DNA from: Paraspadella gotoi
Taxonomy: Eukaryota > Chaetognatha
DNA length: 64,000 nt
NCBI GenBank assembly: GCA_051294375.1
Contig: CM119267.1
Location: 7,730,683-7,794,682 of the forward strand
Reading direction: 5' to 3'
Shown here: one piece after another, positions 1 through 33,149 of the stretch
Layout: every line of letters starts with the position of its first letter
Position numbering within the stretch: the stretch's first letter is position 1
Program-made: the position numbers and the translations under genes
The notes under the pieces: model-generated
The model's database searches: none
Told to the model about the DNA's origin: nothing
What the model saw: only the letters and a program-made list of their open reading frames with translations

Positions 1-2147
1 CGAACTTCGATTGGATTCTGCTTTTTAAGAATTTCAATCTTTCAAGCTTTGCTCGAATCATAGAAAGTTTGGACTTAAATGAAAAACTTTATTCTTATTT
101 CTAGATAGTGGTAGAGGCTGAAATTTAACGATCAGTTTTCGTAGTGAAAATACACTGAAAAGAGTAGTGAGAAATTGAAATGCTAAATTATCTTGTTTTT
201 AAACTATTCCATTTGTATATATAATATATATATAATATATATTATATATATATAAGTTTTTCTTTTGGTGTTCATAGTGACAGTCCCTGTTTCGTTGATC
301 GAGAATCGAGAATCAGTTGATTGCTCTTTTGTTGAGTTTTCAACTTTTGCCAAAAAAGTTAAAATACCTCGGGTAAAACGCTGTTTCGTTTAACTATATA
401 TTATAGTATTATTATATGAAAATTTGAAAAATGACTTGTTTCACTATCTTATATTTATATATTTTATGAAGGTTTTTGCTAATCTATATTATTTAATTAT
501 ATATATATATATGTATTGCATTTTTAAAAATTATAATATATATAATAATTAAAATATATAATATAATATAATAATAATATATATTATAATATATATGTAT
601 GTTGTATAAACCTAGTTGTGCGATCATCCTCTTTCCAATCCTTAAATTGCAGAAATAAAAGTGAAAGTCTAAATTATAAAAGTTTAAAAAACCTAGAATT
701 ACCTTAACATTAGAAATAATTACATCGATACGGATTACGAAGAATCGGGCTGAGTTTATTTTTCCAAAGCTTGAAAAACCTTGAGGCGAGTTCGCGAGGC
801 GGTCACGAGTCACGGCGTTGTGTTTTCGCGGATATTTTTTTCCCCTTCTTCCTCGGGTCAAAAGTCAAACCATTTCGGTTTCTGATGTTTTTCTTTTTGG
901 GTCGCCCCGAAAAAAGCTTGGGGGCAGGCGGTAGTCGCTTGTTGTCCTCGTAGTCGAGTGTTGGAAGCGTTTGCTTGAGTGATTGCTCGATATCGATAAG
1001 GAAAAGAGAACGCTTGATTATTATATTATTATATATTCGTATTTATAAATGAATTATAGCAATAACGATGAATTATACTCAATGGGAGGTTTTTAAATTT
1101 TTTTTAAAGACGTAGATCATACATACCAATTCATTGAAAGGGAAGCCAGGCACTCTGAGAGTTAATCAACTAGGGTAGAGAGTCTTGATTGAAAGCTTGC
1201 ACTGCAGGGTGTTGCTTTGTTATTATGATTATCTTGTAATAGGAATGGTGGACGTAACCGAGCATAATGCAAATTGGCTGTACCAATTTCATATCATTGT
1301 TTCATTTCGTAAAAACTGTCTTAGAATTATAATTTAGTATTTAATTTGTAGTAAATGTTTATTATATTTAAAAAAAAGAAATATAGTAACATAACATACC
1401 GTAACAAAAAAGTGTGCAGTTCCGCATATTTTTTATCACCGAGTCCAATTATTAAAAAAAGTTTAACGTTAAATAAAGATGCAATACGAAAGCTATGTAG
1501 AAAATCTGAAAACAGCGAAGCCTGGCCCAGTTGGGAGTCGTCGATATTTTAAAGGGAAACCCGGGGAATTTGGTGGCTGCGGCGCGCAAAACGCTTTTCT
1601 CTTCCTCTGACCTCTCACTTCTTAAGGTCGAGACGCTACCGAAAAGAAAAAGTTTCGAACATGTACTTTTTTTTCTTTAAAATAATGATAAGTATAATGA
1701 TAAGTTTTGAAACTAAAACCGCTTTATCCTAAAGGTTTTATGTTTATGAAATTGGTACAACCAATATAAAAATGTTCATCATTTTATGGTCTTGAATTAT
1801 GTGGTGTGTTTGTGTCGTGATTTGAAATATCCTTCACATCCTAAACGCCATTTCGAAGTAAAAGATCATGACTGAAGAATACACGAAAACTAATGCTGAT
1901 CAGTGGTCTGAGCCCAATGGCCAGTAGTAGCCCAGTAGTAAGGTGTGTCCAAAACTGTCCATTTTCAGTTTCAGAACTTTAAACCTTCAAGTTCAACCCT
2001 ATTCTTTTATTTTTTTTTCATTTATCTTTTTCTATCTTTCCTTCAAAGATAAAAAGTATATATTTTCCTTCTTAAACTTTCAATATTTATTTTGAAAGTT
2101 ATAACGGTGAACGTGTAAAAATATTGTTGTTATTCTTTATTTTACAG
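1..2147. other. AT-rich 5' flank of NOS with repeat fragments
   Basis: TA-rich tracts at 215-255 and 500-600. A fragment of the short dispersed element at 1130-1295 and its palindromic end again near 1742-1772. A GC-richer stretch at 780-960 could be a promoter or an untranslated first exon of NOS, but no convincing coding exon was seen. Confidence 0.5.
1130..1295 (+). repeat. Short dispersed element A, degenerate copy
   Basis: Shares GGGAAGCCAGG, GAGAGTCTTGATTGAAAGCTTGC, TTATCTTGTAA and the terminal TGTACCAATTTCAT with the better copies, but its middle has diverged. Confidence 0.7.
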
Positions 2148-22605
<20,458 letters not shown>

Positions 22606-24278
22606 TGTATCAATAATAAAAATGAGTGATCACTGATCAAATTATTTGAAAAACAGAAATATAATTTAAAAAATTATCTTCCTGTCCACATGGATAAAAT
22701 TGTCCCATATTTGGGCCATACGATTGTGAATGAGATGACAAAATACTTAAAAAGTAAGAGATTTTAACTAATTTCAAGGGCTGATTTCTGGCAACGTCAA
22801 CTCTGTCATGGTCAACGTGCGAAAACAAACTTTATTTGGACTTCAAGAGAAAGATGGCTGAATTTATTCAAAATATCAATCTTTTTCGTACATATCGTTG
22901 TTCGTATAATATTTGTACTTCTTTGTATCATGCACGTTTTTAATGCACTATTTTTAATGGATGGTTTTTTGTACGCTCTATAATATACAATTAGTTGTGA
23001 AATGCCGATAATTTTTAATTTTTTGATCTTTCTCAATGCCGATTGTAAACCGAGTCTTCTTTGGTTTGACTGAAAATATTGCTTCAAGTTTTTTCCATAT
23101 TTTTTATATTTTGTCATTATTAACAATTTGTCTTTGTACTTCGCAATTTTTACTTGTTAATACATTTGCAGGGTTTTAAATTAAGTTTCGCTATATATTT
23201 TTTCGCGTAATGTCTATGATCGGGATGTGTATTACACAATGTGTAAAGTACTCTTTTTTTTTAAATTTTCAATCTAGTCACTAGCATTAAGATTTTATAA
23301 AATGATCACAATAACCATGTAATCATTCATTTAAAGTTACCGTAATTTGTCATCTTTCAAGTCAATATTTATTCTTATTGTACTATCTTAAAATATCTTG
23401 GGTTTTTCATACATTCATCATATGTATTTAAACTTTTTATTAACTGAGTAATAATGGAATTTTAATAATAATTCTTTAGTACTTAAGCAACTAAGCAAGC
23501 TTTGGAAAGTTCCTGGATTGGATTCGGAGAACGTCCCACACATAATTATTTGAATATTTCAATAAGTTCGTTGTAAACCCTGTAAATATTTTACGAAGCA
23601 ATTAATCAATTATTAACATAATCCTTAGCTTCGGGTCTGATTAACTATCAACACTATGCGTTCCTAATTGGTATTTTTCGGTTACTACTTTTCTGGTATC
23701 CGGTTTTGTTACGTTAAGCCCTTATGATTTTTAAATTCATTTTAATAGTTTTAGATTAAATATAATCAACTCTTTTTACGTCCGTATAACTATCTCAGAT
23801 TTTGCTCTCGAAATATAAGTATCCAATCGCTTTTCTTTTTTTTCATTTATTTAATTTTTTTGAGCAAATGAGAAACGAGATTGAGCAACATTGATTTAGA
23901 ATTCTCGCCTAAAAAGGTGTTCGTAAATGAAGTAACCAAGCAACGCGTGAGCAAACGTTTTCGCATCGGCCTTCGCTCGCTCGTTCGCTTCATTACATCC
24001 GTCGTACCTACGGATATAAAATTTGTGAAATCAGAAGTAATTCGAAATTTAACTTGTACGACGTATTCAGCCAGCTGACTGCCAAGTCTTGGGGTATTTC
24101 ATCGAGTCGGATTAGTAAGAGAGAGGTTATGGCCCTCATGTTTCGAAAAGCTAAATATTAAAGTATTATCCGAGTCCGATTTTTGTGATATTATATTTGT
24201 ATATAAAAAAGCAAAAATTAATGGAAAAGAAAGTCTGCTTAGTAGATGCTTCAAGGTAGCAAAAAGAAAGTTGCTTAC
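22606..24278. other. AT-rich intergenic spacer
   Basis: Low-complexity AT-rich DNA between the NOS 3' end and the Ly6-like gene. I see no gene, only short chance ORFs. Confidence 0.6.
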
Positions 24279-25975
24279 CATTTGCAGAAATTCAGATGGC
24301 GTTGCGTTCGTAAGGATCGATGACGCGCCATCGGGCGGGATTCCAATTCGTGACTAATTCTGAAAATGTAGTTAAATTCTCTCTGAATATAATTAATATC
24401 CAAAATACGACACAATCGACAGACGGAAAAAGTCGTCAAACTGAAATGAGTTGAAAGGTATCGATGAGCGGGCTTTTTTAAAAATTTTACTCACCTTAGT
24501 ATTCTCTGACACGTTACGTTGAAGATCTGCAAATATTTTTCGTGCTCAAGCTTGTTGACGTAACTGTGCGCGAGGATGGTGCGGATGCTCTGACGAAGAT
24601 TGCCCTTTTTTTTCTTGGCATTTCTTGCGTCGTCGGCCTGATCCGTCAGGTTTCGGCACATGTCCGACAGGCGGGGAAACTGGTCGTAATTGAAGTCGAA
24701 TGTTTTGTCCTCCTCCTCAGTCGACAGAAAATTTATGCCGCACCCTCTGTAAATAATAAAGAGTAACAATTAATATATCAATTTTGTTATTGCTTATTGC
24801 TTGATCCTTATTGTTCTTTTTGTTGTCCATGTTCTCTTAATATCGATTAAATGTTTGAAACTTTTTCACTTGGTTTCGGTTATTGTGGTGTATTTAACAA
24901 AATCACCTAATCGTCATTTCGTGGTTGACGATCCACTTGAAGCATCCTGTTGTCCCGTTTCCACATCCTGCGTACATGTCTTTGCTGAATCTCGGGCTGC
25001 AACGCTCCGTCGCCCAGTCAGGTGACCGGGTCACGCACGAGTAGCACCGAAAACCGTGTTGTCGCTCCCCTGAAGACGTTCGTCAAAACAGAGTGAACAC
25101 CAAAGCTCTCTGGATTAGAGACATCACTAAGTAACGGGAAGAGATACCATAACGAGAGAGAATGTACAATTTTTAATTTTTTGTACAAAAAAAAGACAAC
25201 TGAAAACAAAAGAGAAAAAGAAAAAGAAAAAAATAAGAAAGAAAAAGAAAAGAAAGGGAGCGGAAGAAAGAAAGACTTAGTCGTAGATTTATACTTACAA
25301 AAAAGACTATTTTTTCAAAAAAGGACGAACAAAAAGCGACAAAGGTTGGTGAGGACAGTTGAAGTCAGACGCAAAAAAAAATTTGCTATAAGGGCAAATT
25401 TAAAATTTTCTGAATTTACAGATCACAGAAGTAATAAACTAATCTTTAATCTAATGAAGAAAAACATGCAGCGTTAATAACAATAAATGACGATAATTTT
25501 CTTAGAAATGTGGAGAATTGTGGACCCACCCCGTTCACATCATCTCAATAGGAATCTCGGTGTGGCCCATTGTTCTGATTTTTCAATTTTCGAGCAAACC
25601 TTACGAGTCTTTGTAATGTTTGCTCGGTTTCCCTCCCCGATTTTTTTTGCAGGAAATTTCCTTTGGTCTCGATCACAATTAGAAAAAAATCGATGCGAGA
25701 AAATGGAGAGAATCAATCAGTTCGCTAAAGAATTCTCTTTCAAAATCATTACACAATGTTAGTAAATATCAATTAGGATATCAATTAGTTAATCTATCTT
25801 GTGTCAGTCTGAACTCTGATTCGCTCGCTAACAAAAAAAATAGAGTTGTGATAGTAGTGCTAAGCTCAAATGTAAAAAAAAAATCGCTTACCGTTGTAGG
25901 GAACCTTTTTAGCTTGAAGAGGCAAAAGGAGAAAAAAGAGAAAAAGTAGACAAAGTCGGAGATGAAAGCATTCAA
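24279..25975 (-). CDS. Ly6/three-finger-like cysteine-rich secreted protein (partial model)
   Basis: Two exons are well supported. 25069-24907 encodes GFRCYSCVTRSPDWATERC, then DMYAGCGNGTTGCFKW. 24746-24495 continues in phase with GCGINFLSTEEED and SDMCRNLTDQADDAR. The opening CYSC, the spacing of the Cys pairs and the ending C-x-N resemble Ly6/uPAR proteins of the quiver/ODR-2 type, which are normally secreted or GPI-anchored. A possible signal-peptide exon starts at 25975 (MNAFISDFVYFFSFFSF, donor after 25892). Its phase does not join directly to 25069, so an exon is missing or the call is wrong. A further exon at 24360-24279 is open in the required frame, but a different frame there (LVTNWNPARWRVIDPY) looks more protein-like. 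The 3' end is unresolved. Confidence 0.55.
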
Positions 25976-28189
25976 TTTGCTTCCAAGTTACGAGCTTTTG
26001 AGTTTTCATTTTTTTTCTGTTTCTTTTCACACGATTAGATTAAATTTTGATGATGAATCGAAAATAAATATTTAAAAACAAAAAGGAAGGAATGATAAAA
26101 TAGATTGATATTTTTATTTTCACAATTGTTAATACCTCATATGCAGCAAAAATGAAAATGTTTGTTACCATTTTTTAGTAAAGTTAATAAGTACTTTATA
26201 AGTACAAAGCGGCGAACATCTTAACTTAAAAGTTTGAAGTTGTTAGTGAAGTAATGTGATAATTGATGACTTTCTTCTCGTCGACAATGCCAAGCACTAC
26301 GCATTCACCCATCCATCCATCGGGTACAAATTTTTTTTGTTTCGACAACCTCAGGACAAAACGCAAGCGACGATATCTCAGGTGGCGATTGCCTTTTTCC
26401 TTTTTTCTCGATCTGCCAAAAAACTTTCGATGCCAAGACACGCATTTATAACGTTGCCGTCGATATTTTGGGCGTTTGATTGGATCTCGGGAGCTGCGAG
26501 GAATCTTCGCGACGTCATACGAGGGATCTTTCACCTTTTGGGATTTTAGGAGAGAAAGAGAAAGCGAGGAGGAAAAAAGAAAGAGAGAGAGATGGGGAGA
26601 GAAAGAGAGAGAGAGACTTTTTCCGGCCTTCGGTAAACAGACAAGAATCAGAAGATTAAATATATATCATGATGGTTACGACTTTTAGAAAAGACTTTCC
26701 GCGATCCGAAGCATCATCAACGGCGCAGGGGCAACTCCTGTTTGGAGAACAAAAAACATAGGAAATTGAATCATTCGCGAAATATTTCCCCTTCTTTTGT
26801 TGTGATCCCACAAGTGGCGAGCAAATAAAATTTCCCTTGTGGTAAAAGAGATAGTATGTATAAAAGGAAAAAAAATATAATGATGTATGTATAGTATACA
26901 TTATTGTATACAGTATTGTATACATTATTTAATTAAATCAATAGTATCGAATCGATCAAATTAATCACTTCAAATTGAAGTATAAAGGGATTAATGAGTC
27001 AGTAGATATTAGTTACTATCAAAACCGATGATCGTCAGGGTTCCGAGTCAAACTGTCGCATCTAAATCCCGAGACACGGGGCAAGACGAGGTCTTGCACC
27101 TAATTAGTATTTTAAATGAAAAATGTATATTAACATACAAAAAAATCACTTAAAACTGTTTCATTTAATTTATCTTAGAGCACGCGATTTTTAAAATCAA
27201 GTTGTCAAATAAGTCAATGTTTGGATAGATTTGAACTTTTGTTAAATTTTACAATTAAAAAATAAAGATATCTACAATTGCATATCAATTGCACATCAAT
27301 TGAAAGCTAACGTTAACAAGCTCAAGATAGCCTTTTTAACATCAGTTTCATATCTGAAAATAAAAAATGCAAATCTACTTTCTGGACCTTTCTAAACTTT
27401 TAATTCTAAATTTATTTTTATGAGTTGAAATTTATATCCAAATTAAAAATAAAGCTGAGAATTATTAAATTACAATCATGAAAAGATATGTTTTCCTAAA
27501 AAACAAATTAGTTAAATTTATATTTTTATAATATTTAAAAAAATATTATATATTTTATATAATGTAAATCCAAAACATTTAAATATTTCTATGTCCAGTT
27601 TTTTATGACATTTTTGGGGCTATCTTTATTAATATCATTGTATTTTGCAATGATGAGAAAAATAATTTAAAAGTTAAAATGGAAAAGCTTTGAATTCTAA
27701 AGTCCCTGCTCGCAAGTTCAACTTGAAGTTGGACAACCCGACTTCATTATTCAAATACTCGATCCAATGATTAGAAAATGGTTTTTAAGGTCTTTCAGAT
27801 GGCACTATTATTTTTATAAATATTATGTACATATAGCGAACTTGGGTCCATTTTTGGTATTTCAAATTGATTACTATCTAGGAAAAAAGTTAGAAACATT
27901 TTTAATTGAGGATATCTACTCGAAAACTTGCTCGATTTTAAAAATCAGGATGTTCAGATTCTACACTAAATTTCCTTTCAGTTGCTTCCTTCCATTTTTT
28001 CGTAGATCCAACCGTATAGAAGTTAGAGGCAAAAATAGATTGCTACCTCAAGTGAAAAATGGCGGAAAAAATCGCCTTTAGTTTTCCACAATTCTTGGTA
28101 TTGAGTTATTTGTTTCTATTTCAAATTGAGTTAGTTATTTTTTCATTTTTTAAATTTGGTTATGCCGAATAGACAGCCCCTCTCTTTGG
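25976..28189. other. AT-rich intergenic spacer
   Basis: Contains a GA-rich purine tract at 26550-26615, three GTATAC palindromes at about 26893-26925, and AT-rich DNA. ORFs of about 100 codons at 26226-26549 and 27767-28081 show no recognisable domain or splice context and were not called. Confidence 0.5.
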
Positions 28190-28398
28190 TTCATAAAGTG
28201 CAATTGTAGCTCTGAGAAAAGAGGGACAGACGCAACAATTCATCAGCAATAGACTTGGAATCCCTCGTTCCACCATTGCAAAAATTTTTTACGCGATACA
28301 AACAAATCAAAAACATTTGGTGTGTCAGCTTTACAAGAGCCATGCCCAGACGAATGCAGCCAGTGGTTGATGCCGAGGGAGGGCATACCAAATATTGA
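28190..28398 (+). pseudogene. Tc1/mariner transposase remnant, internally deleted
   Basis: One frame encodes a helix-turn-helix-like segment (QTQQFISNRLGIPRSTIAKIF). Within 100 bp a second frame encodes the family's typical C-terminus, ending AMPRRMQPVVDAEGGHTKY and a stop at 28398. The central DDE catalytic region is absent, so this is a dead deletion derivative. Confidence 0.8.
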
Positions 28399-29094
28399 GA
28401 ATGTTTACCCATGTTTTGTATATTTTTTATTGAATAAATGAACTTTTAAAAAAATGATTTCTTAACTTTTTTCCTAGATAGTATATTTGTATATTTCTTA
28501 CGCTAAAAAAATAAAAGTGCCGGAAATTGTATCACTTGCTGAGAGGAAGTACGTATCAATCAATCAATCAACATTCAATCTGCTGTAAATTCTAATTCAG
28601 TCATCAGAGTCGACCAGGGATTTATAACAAGTATAAAAAAAAACAAAAAAACAAACAAACTAAAAAACAATCAGGAACTACTTTTTAATTTTTTTTCATT
28701 AGTCAGGGCCTTTTTTTTCCATCAGCAATCTATTTCTAATTTTTCATCTGATAACTAATAAGAAACAAAAGGGAGAAAAGAGGAGAGACAATTTGGATTC
28801 ACAGAATGACATAGAAAGACATATTTGGTCTTCCCGTCAACCAAATTCTTAGCTCATCATTAATTTTTTTATAAAAAAGTTTTTAAACGATTTCCCAGGA
28901 CAGCCCGAGTAAAAACGATGGAGCAAATTGGATCGTAATTAAGCGTAATCGAGAGAGAGAGAGAGACTGAATGCGCTTCGAGTGTCAAGGACCCGCATGC
29001 GTTCCGTTTATACTTCGACCATCCATTTCAGTGAAAGATCCAAAGATTTCCGAAATCTGTTTTTTTTTTCTTTTTAAAAAGAAAAACTCAAAAC

Positions 29095-29478
29095 ATGAAC
29101 ACAACAACGACAGTCGTTCACGCGACGTATAATGGTAAGATATTTTCTCAGGTTTGACATTTGCGGATTCTTTTGGAGGTCGGCATGAATCCGAAACGCT
29201 TCGGAGGACGAAATGGGTTTTTTTTTAAATTTACAAAGAAGCAAAATTCCTCCAGTACTTTATCGATCAACAACCAAAAAAAAAAGTCTATTTCCACAGG
29301 CTCGTTCCTTACGACGGTCCCGTCCAACCTCTCAGAAGAATCTCGGAATTGCTCAGCAGGATCCGGAAAGAACGACGGACTCGAAGAAGACATTCCCGTC
29401 GTCCTCTTCTCCGCCATCAGCATCGTCTTCAACATCCTCATCCTAGCGACCAACATCTACAGGAGGCAGAAATCGGTT

Positions 29479-29514
<36 letters not shown>

Positions 29515-32500
29515 AATAAATAAATAAAGAAATAAATAAATAAATAAAATAAATAAATAAATAAATAATAAATAAATAAATAAATCAATAATCAATAATC
29601 AAATAATATAATAAATAAATAAATAAATCAATCAATCAAGGAATCAATCGAAAAAATAAATCTTTCTCCCGCTTTCTAGCAAGACGATAAAAAAAAAATT
29701 ACATGTTGAATCTAGTTTTCCCCATGAAACTAGATTTTTTTTTCCGCCTTAATATTATCTAATATTCATATGCTTTATCCCTAGTTCCAGCAAATGGAAA
29801 TGGTATTGATTCATTTTACCGTTTTGGCTTTAACCGACATGCTCGCAAGCGTCACCATGCTAACTCACTACTCGATCAGAATGACGTACTCCGATAAATA
29901 CCAACTCGTCCAAATGTTGAACGAGAAATTCAACTCGAGTCACAACCTTTTCGAAGGCAAGAATCAAGCTTTGATGCAACAGAAGAAATTGAAAGAAAAT
30001 GTAACTTTGTATGGGGTCAGCGATTTTCACCAAACAAGAACGGTAATTCAAATGCGTTGCGCCGCAGTGACTGCCTTATCACGTATATTTCTCGTGATTT
30101 GATATTTTTTCCTGTCTTGACAAATAACCAACTATATGCATTATGCAAGTTATGAGCATTTTCAACGTAAGTGGACAGACTGACAAACAGACATACCGAC
30201 CGACGGACCGGCGGACCGAAAAGTGACTTATAGAGTACTCGCGGCGCAACTAAAAAGAAAAAAACCAAAAATTGTATGGAGGTCGTGATAAACGCGCCTC
30301 ACCACACTTCCAGAGACGTCTCCTTCTATCGTGCCTCCAAAGCTTTGACTTCAATTATTTGATAATAGAGGAAAAAAAAATGAAATGATGAAGCGGGAAA
30401 TGCATTGAAAAACTAGGACGGTAGAGGGAGGGGGGGAGAGAAGGGAAAAGGCTCGAAATAGAATCGATTGATAATTTTTTTTATATTTCGCATGTAAAGC
30501 GCGTTTCGCCCGTGATCCTTCCTTTCATGGAATGGATTTGAGGAAATCGATTCCGAAGAAGAGAACCACCCACGCATTTTTAATCTTATTAGGAGGGAGC
30601 TACGTTTCGTACTTGGGTCCCGCTTTTATGTTGATAAAAAAGAAGAGCGCGACGTGCGGAAAACTTTTCGTGAGATACTTCACTTTGAGATGGTTCACAG
30701 AGGGTGAGGCGTCTTAACTATCAAAACAGGTCACTGATAGAATCGACGTGTTCTGTAACCTAATAACTCCAATTCTTTCCAGCAAGCAATCGACTTCTAA
30801 TGGTTTACATGAACATTTCAAGAACGAATGCGATTTACAGTTCAAAACCACCAAAAAAACGGTAATATTTTTACGTATTATGATTATGTAGGCATAGGAT
30901 ACGGGGTGGAGCAGGGAATGTGATCGACTGGCAATCCTTGAAGATCCGCTTAAACAGGGTCTGTCCCGATAAGTCGAGGGTGATCCAGGGATCCATACCA
31001 GGATGGGCGGTGGAGATATCGCTTTCTCATCCCCTGATTCCTAAATTTTCTTTATTTTTCAAAGATCTGAAATTGGAAACATCGTAAGGGTCTTCGTGAT
31101 AACCTTCGTCATTCCTGGAGTTTTCATGGCTTCGTGGGTGCTGCTGATTGTGTTTCGAGGTAAAGATACGATAAAGTCTTTGACGTTTTAATCGTGTCGC
31201 GGGAACAAGAGTAATTTTACTTTTATATTACTTTGCGTCTGTCCTACTGTTGTATATATTCTTTGTGTAAGTGTAATTACGCGATCATGTGATCACGCAG
31301 CAAAGAATTAAATGCGGCGCAACACCTTTTTGAATTTGCCGCGAATACTCGCAGAGCAACTCTATGAAAAAAGGAAAGGGTCTGTATCACATCTTATACG
31401 GTTGTCAATGTTTCTAACTTTCGTTTACGATGCGTAGAACTCAGTTAATATTTTTATTGTTCAAATAATAATTTATGCTCTGATGATTTACAAAAAGACC
31501 TATTTTTTGGATAATATTCCTTTTTTTTTACTTCAGTTAATCACATAAAAAATTAATTATTCAATGGAGAGTGAAATTTAAGATTATAATTTGCAAACAT
31601 TTTTATAAAATAAAAATAATATGCAAATATGATTAGAACTGAGGGTTACAAAAAAAAACAGAAGATCAATTTATATATATATATATTTCTACGTTATTTA
31701 AATTTGAAATAGCGAGTTTGTTTTCGCCATTCTAAATGGTTTTTTAAGACGCCAAAACCCCGGTCGGCGAAAGTAAAATTTTACCGATTCTTTTACAGCT
31801 GCACCGGCTAACTACGTTATGTACGTGATTTATGGCATAACGTATGTCCTTCCATTCTTCATTTTACTTGTGACGTCGATATTGCTAATCAAAAAAATAA
31901 AAAACACAGGAGCTGCTTTGAAAAAAGTCTCCAATTCAAAGGTGAGCAAGAAAAGAAAGACCCTAGCATATATAATCGTGGTAATTTTGATGCCAGAGAT
32001 AAATTTTTTGAACAACATTCCCTCTCGCATTCAAATTAACATCCCTCCGTATTTTTATATTCTATACCAGAAAATGAGCGGAGACGAGAGGCGCAAAAAC
32101 AAGGCCGAGAGGAACAAGGATCAGTTGATGATCATGGTCGTCGTTGTGACGATCGCTTACTTGGTCACGCATCTTCCAGGCAAGAGGATATCTACATAAA
32201 AATGATTTAGTTGAATTCAAGTTGTCATTAAAGCCAGAAAGCTTAGCTTCACTTGAAATTGGCTTAAACCTAAAGGGAAAAGGTTTCCCTCTTAGGATTG
32301 ATTCACATGCTCGGAAAAACCAAAATGTGGAAAACGAATGATTTAACGAATAGCATCTTATCGCGAATCGGAGCGGTAATGATGGCAGTAAATTCGCTGA
32401 CTAACTTTCCAATTTTTCTTCTATTAAGGTAAGTCATTGCGAGTTATAAAACCGTTTAATTGGGTAATCATGATTACGCAGGTAAGTTTGGAAGGATGTT

Positions 32501-33149
32501 GAGATTTCCTTGTCGTTGATCGAGGTTTACGGTTTTTTTGGGGGGGCATATACATAAACAACAGTTTTGGACAAAATAATGAAAGAGTCGACTCCTGGGT
32601 CTACTTATGGCGTTTCAGATTTATAGTTATATTTATCAAATTGGGACTGCTAAGCACACAAGGGGCGCGGGGGAACACAACGTCGTTCTCTGGTCACTGG
32701 TAAAGGCCTTCGAACACAGCGAGGTCAAAAACCTAAGCGAGGGGGCATTTAAGTGTAGAAAGAGATGGAACCGAACCCGGGACTCGCCATTGACTTGCCA
32801 TTACCGATTACGTAAAAGTGGAAAGCGGTTACAGGATAACCCCCCCCCCCTGTAGTGTTTTTTTCGTCACCTGGAGGCAACCACGTATTATGAAGTATTT
32901 AACACAATAGTTTAAATTAAACTTTAATTATATAATCTATTTCAAAACTTATCACGTAAGGTATAACAGAAAAAGGTTGCTTATTTTAGTGATCAATTCC
33001 TATTGGGGTTCCGCCAAATGTTTGGATACAACCCCCGGGCGACAACGGTTCTCGCTTCTAACAGCAACCGGATGACGGCGCTGACCGAAGGCGGAAAAGC
33101 GCGAAGGTCAAAAAATCCACCTCCAGCGAGGGAAACTCGTCACAAGTGA
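29095..33149 (+). CDS. Rhodopsin-like (class A) GPCR, divergent neuropeptide-receptor type
   Basis: Exons: 29095-29134, 29300-29475, 29785 to about 30042, about 30590-30703, 30783-30861, 31065-31159, 31799-31941, 32071-32179, 32296-32428, 32990-33149. All joints are in phase except the one between exons 3 and 4, which is unresolved. TM1 VVLFSAISIVFNILIL; TM2 VLIHFTVLALTDMLAS; TM3 starts at TCGKLFVRYFT and continues EASNRLLMVYMNISRTNAI; TM4 VFVITFVIPGVFMASW; TM5 YVLPFFILLVTSILLIKKI; TM6 DQLMIMVVVVTIAYLVTHLP; TM7 NSLTNFPIFLLL, followed by the amphipathic FLLGFRQMFGYN. N-glycosylation sites precede TM1 (NLS, NCS). There is no DRY and no canonical NPxxY; NFPIF replaces the latter. The intron after 32179 starts with GC. 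The ligand is unknown. Confidence 0.82.
29480..29640. repeat. (GAAA)n/(TAAA)n microsatellite
   Basis: GAAA units grade into a long imperfect TAAA and TCAA tract in the GPCR intron after TM1. Confidence 0.95.
30036..30256 (+). repeat. Dispersed repeat C, copy 1 (inside the GPCR)
   Basis: Shares with 40546-40882: ACAAGAACGGTAATTC, AATGCGTTGCGCCG, GTCTTGACAAATAA (GTCTTAACAAATAA in the other copy), the CCGACCGAC/GGACCGAAAAGTGACTTA block and ACTCGCGGCGCAA. It starts exactly at the putative 3' end of GPCR exon 3. Confidence 0.85.

Noticed and set aside
27767-28081. 104-codon + strand ORF
   Set aside because: Aromatic-rich AT-driven composition with no homology that I recognise; probably chance.
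28191-28412. Minus-strand 73-codon ORF
   Set aside because: It is the antisense shadow of the Tc1/mariner remnant, whose + strand encodes the family's characteristic C-terminus.
29500-29640. Direct repeats that might suggest a CRISPR-like array
   Set aside because: Simple TAAA/TCAA microsatellite without unique spacers; the genome is eukaryotic.
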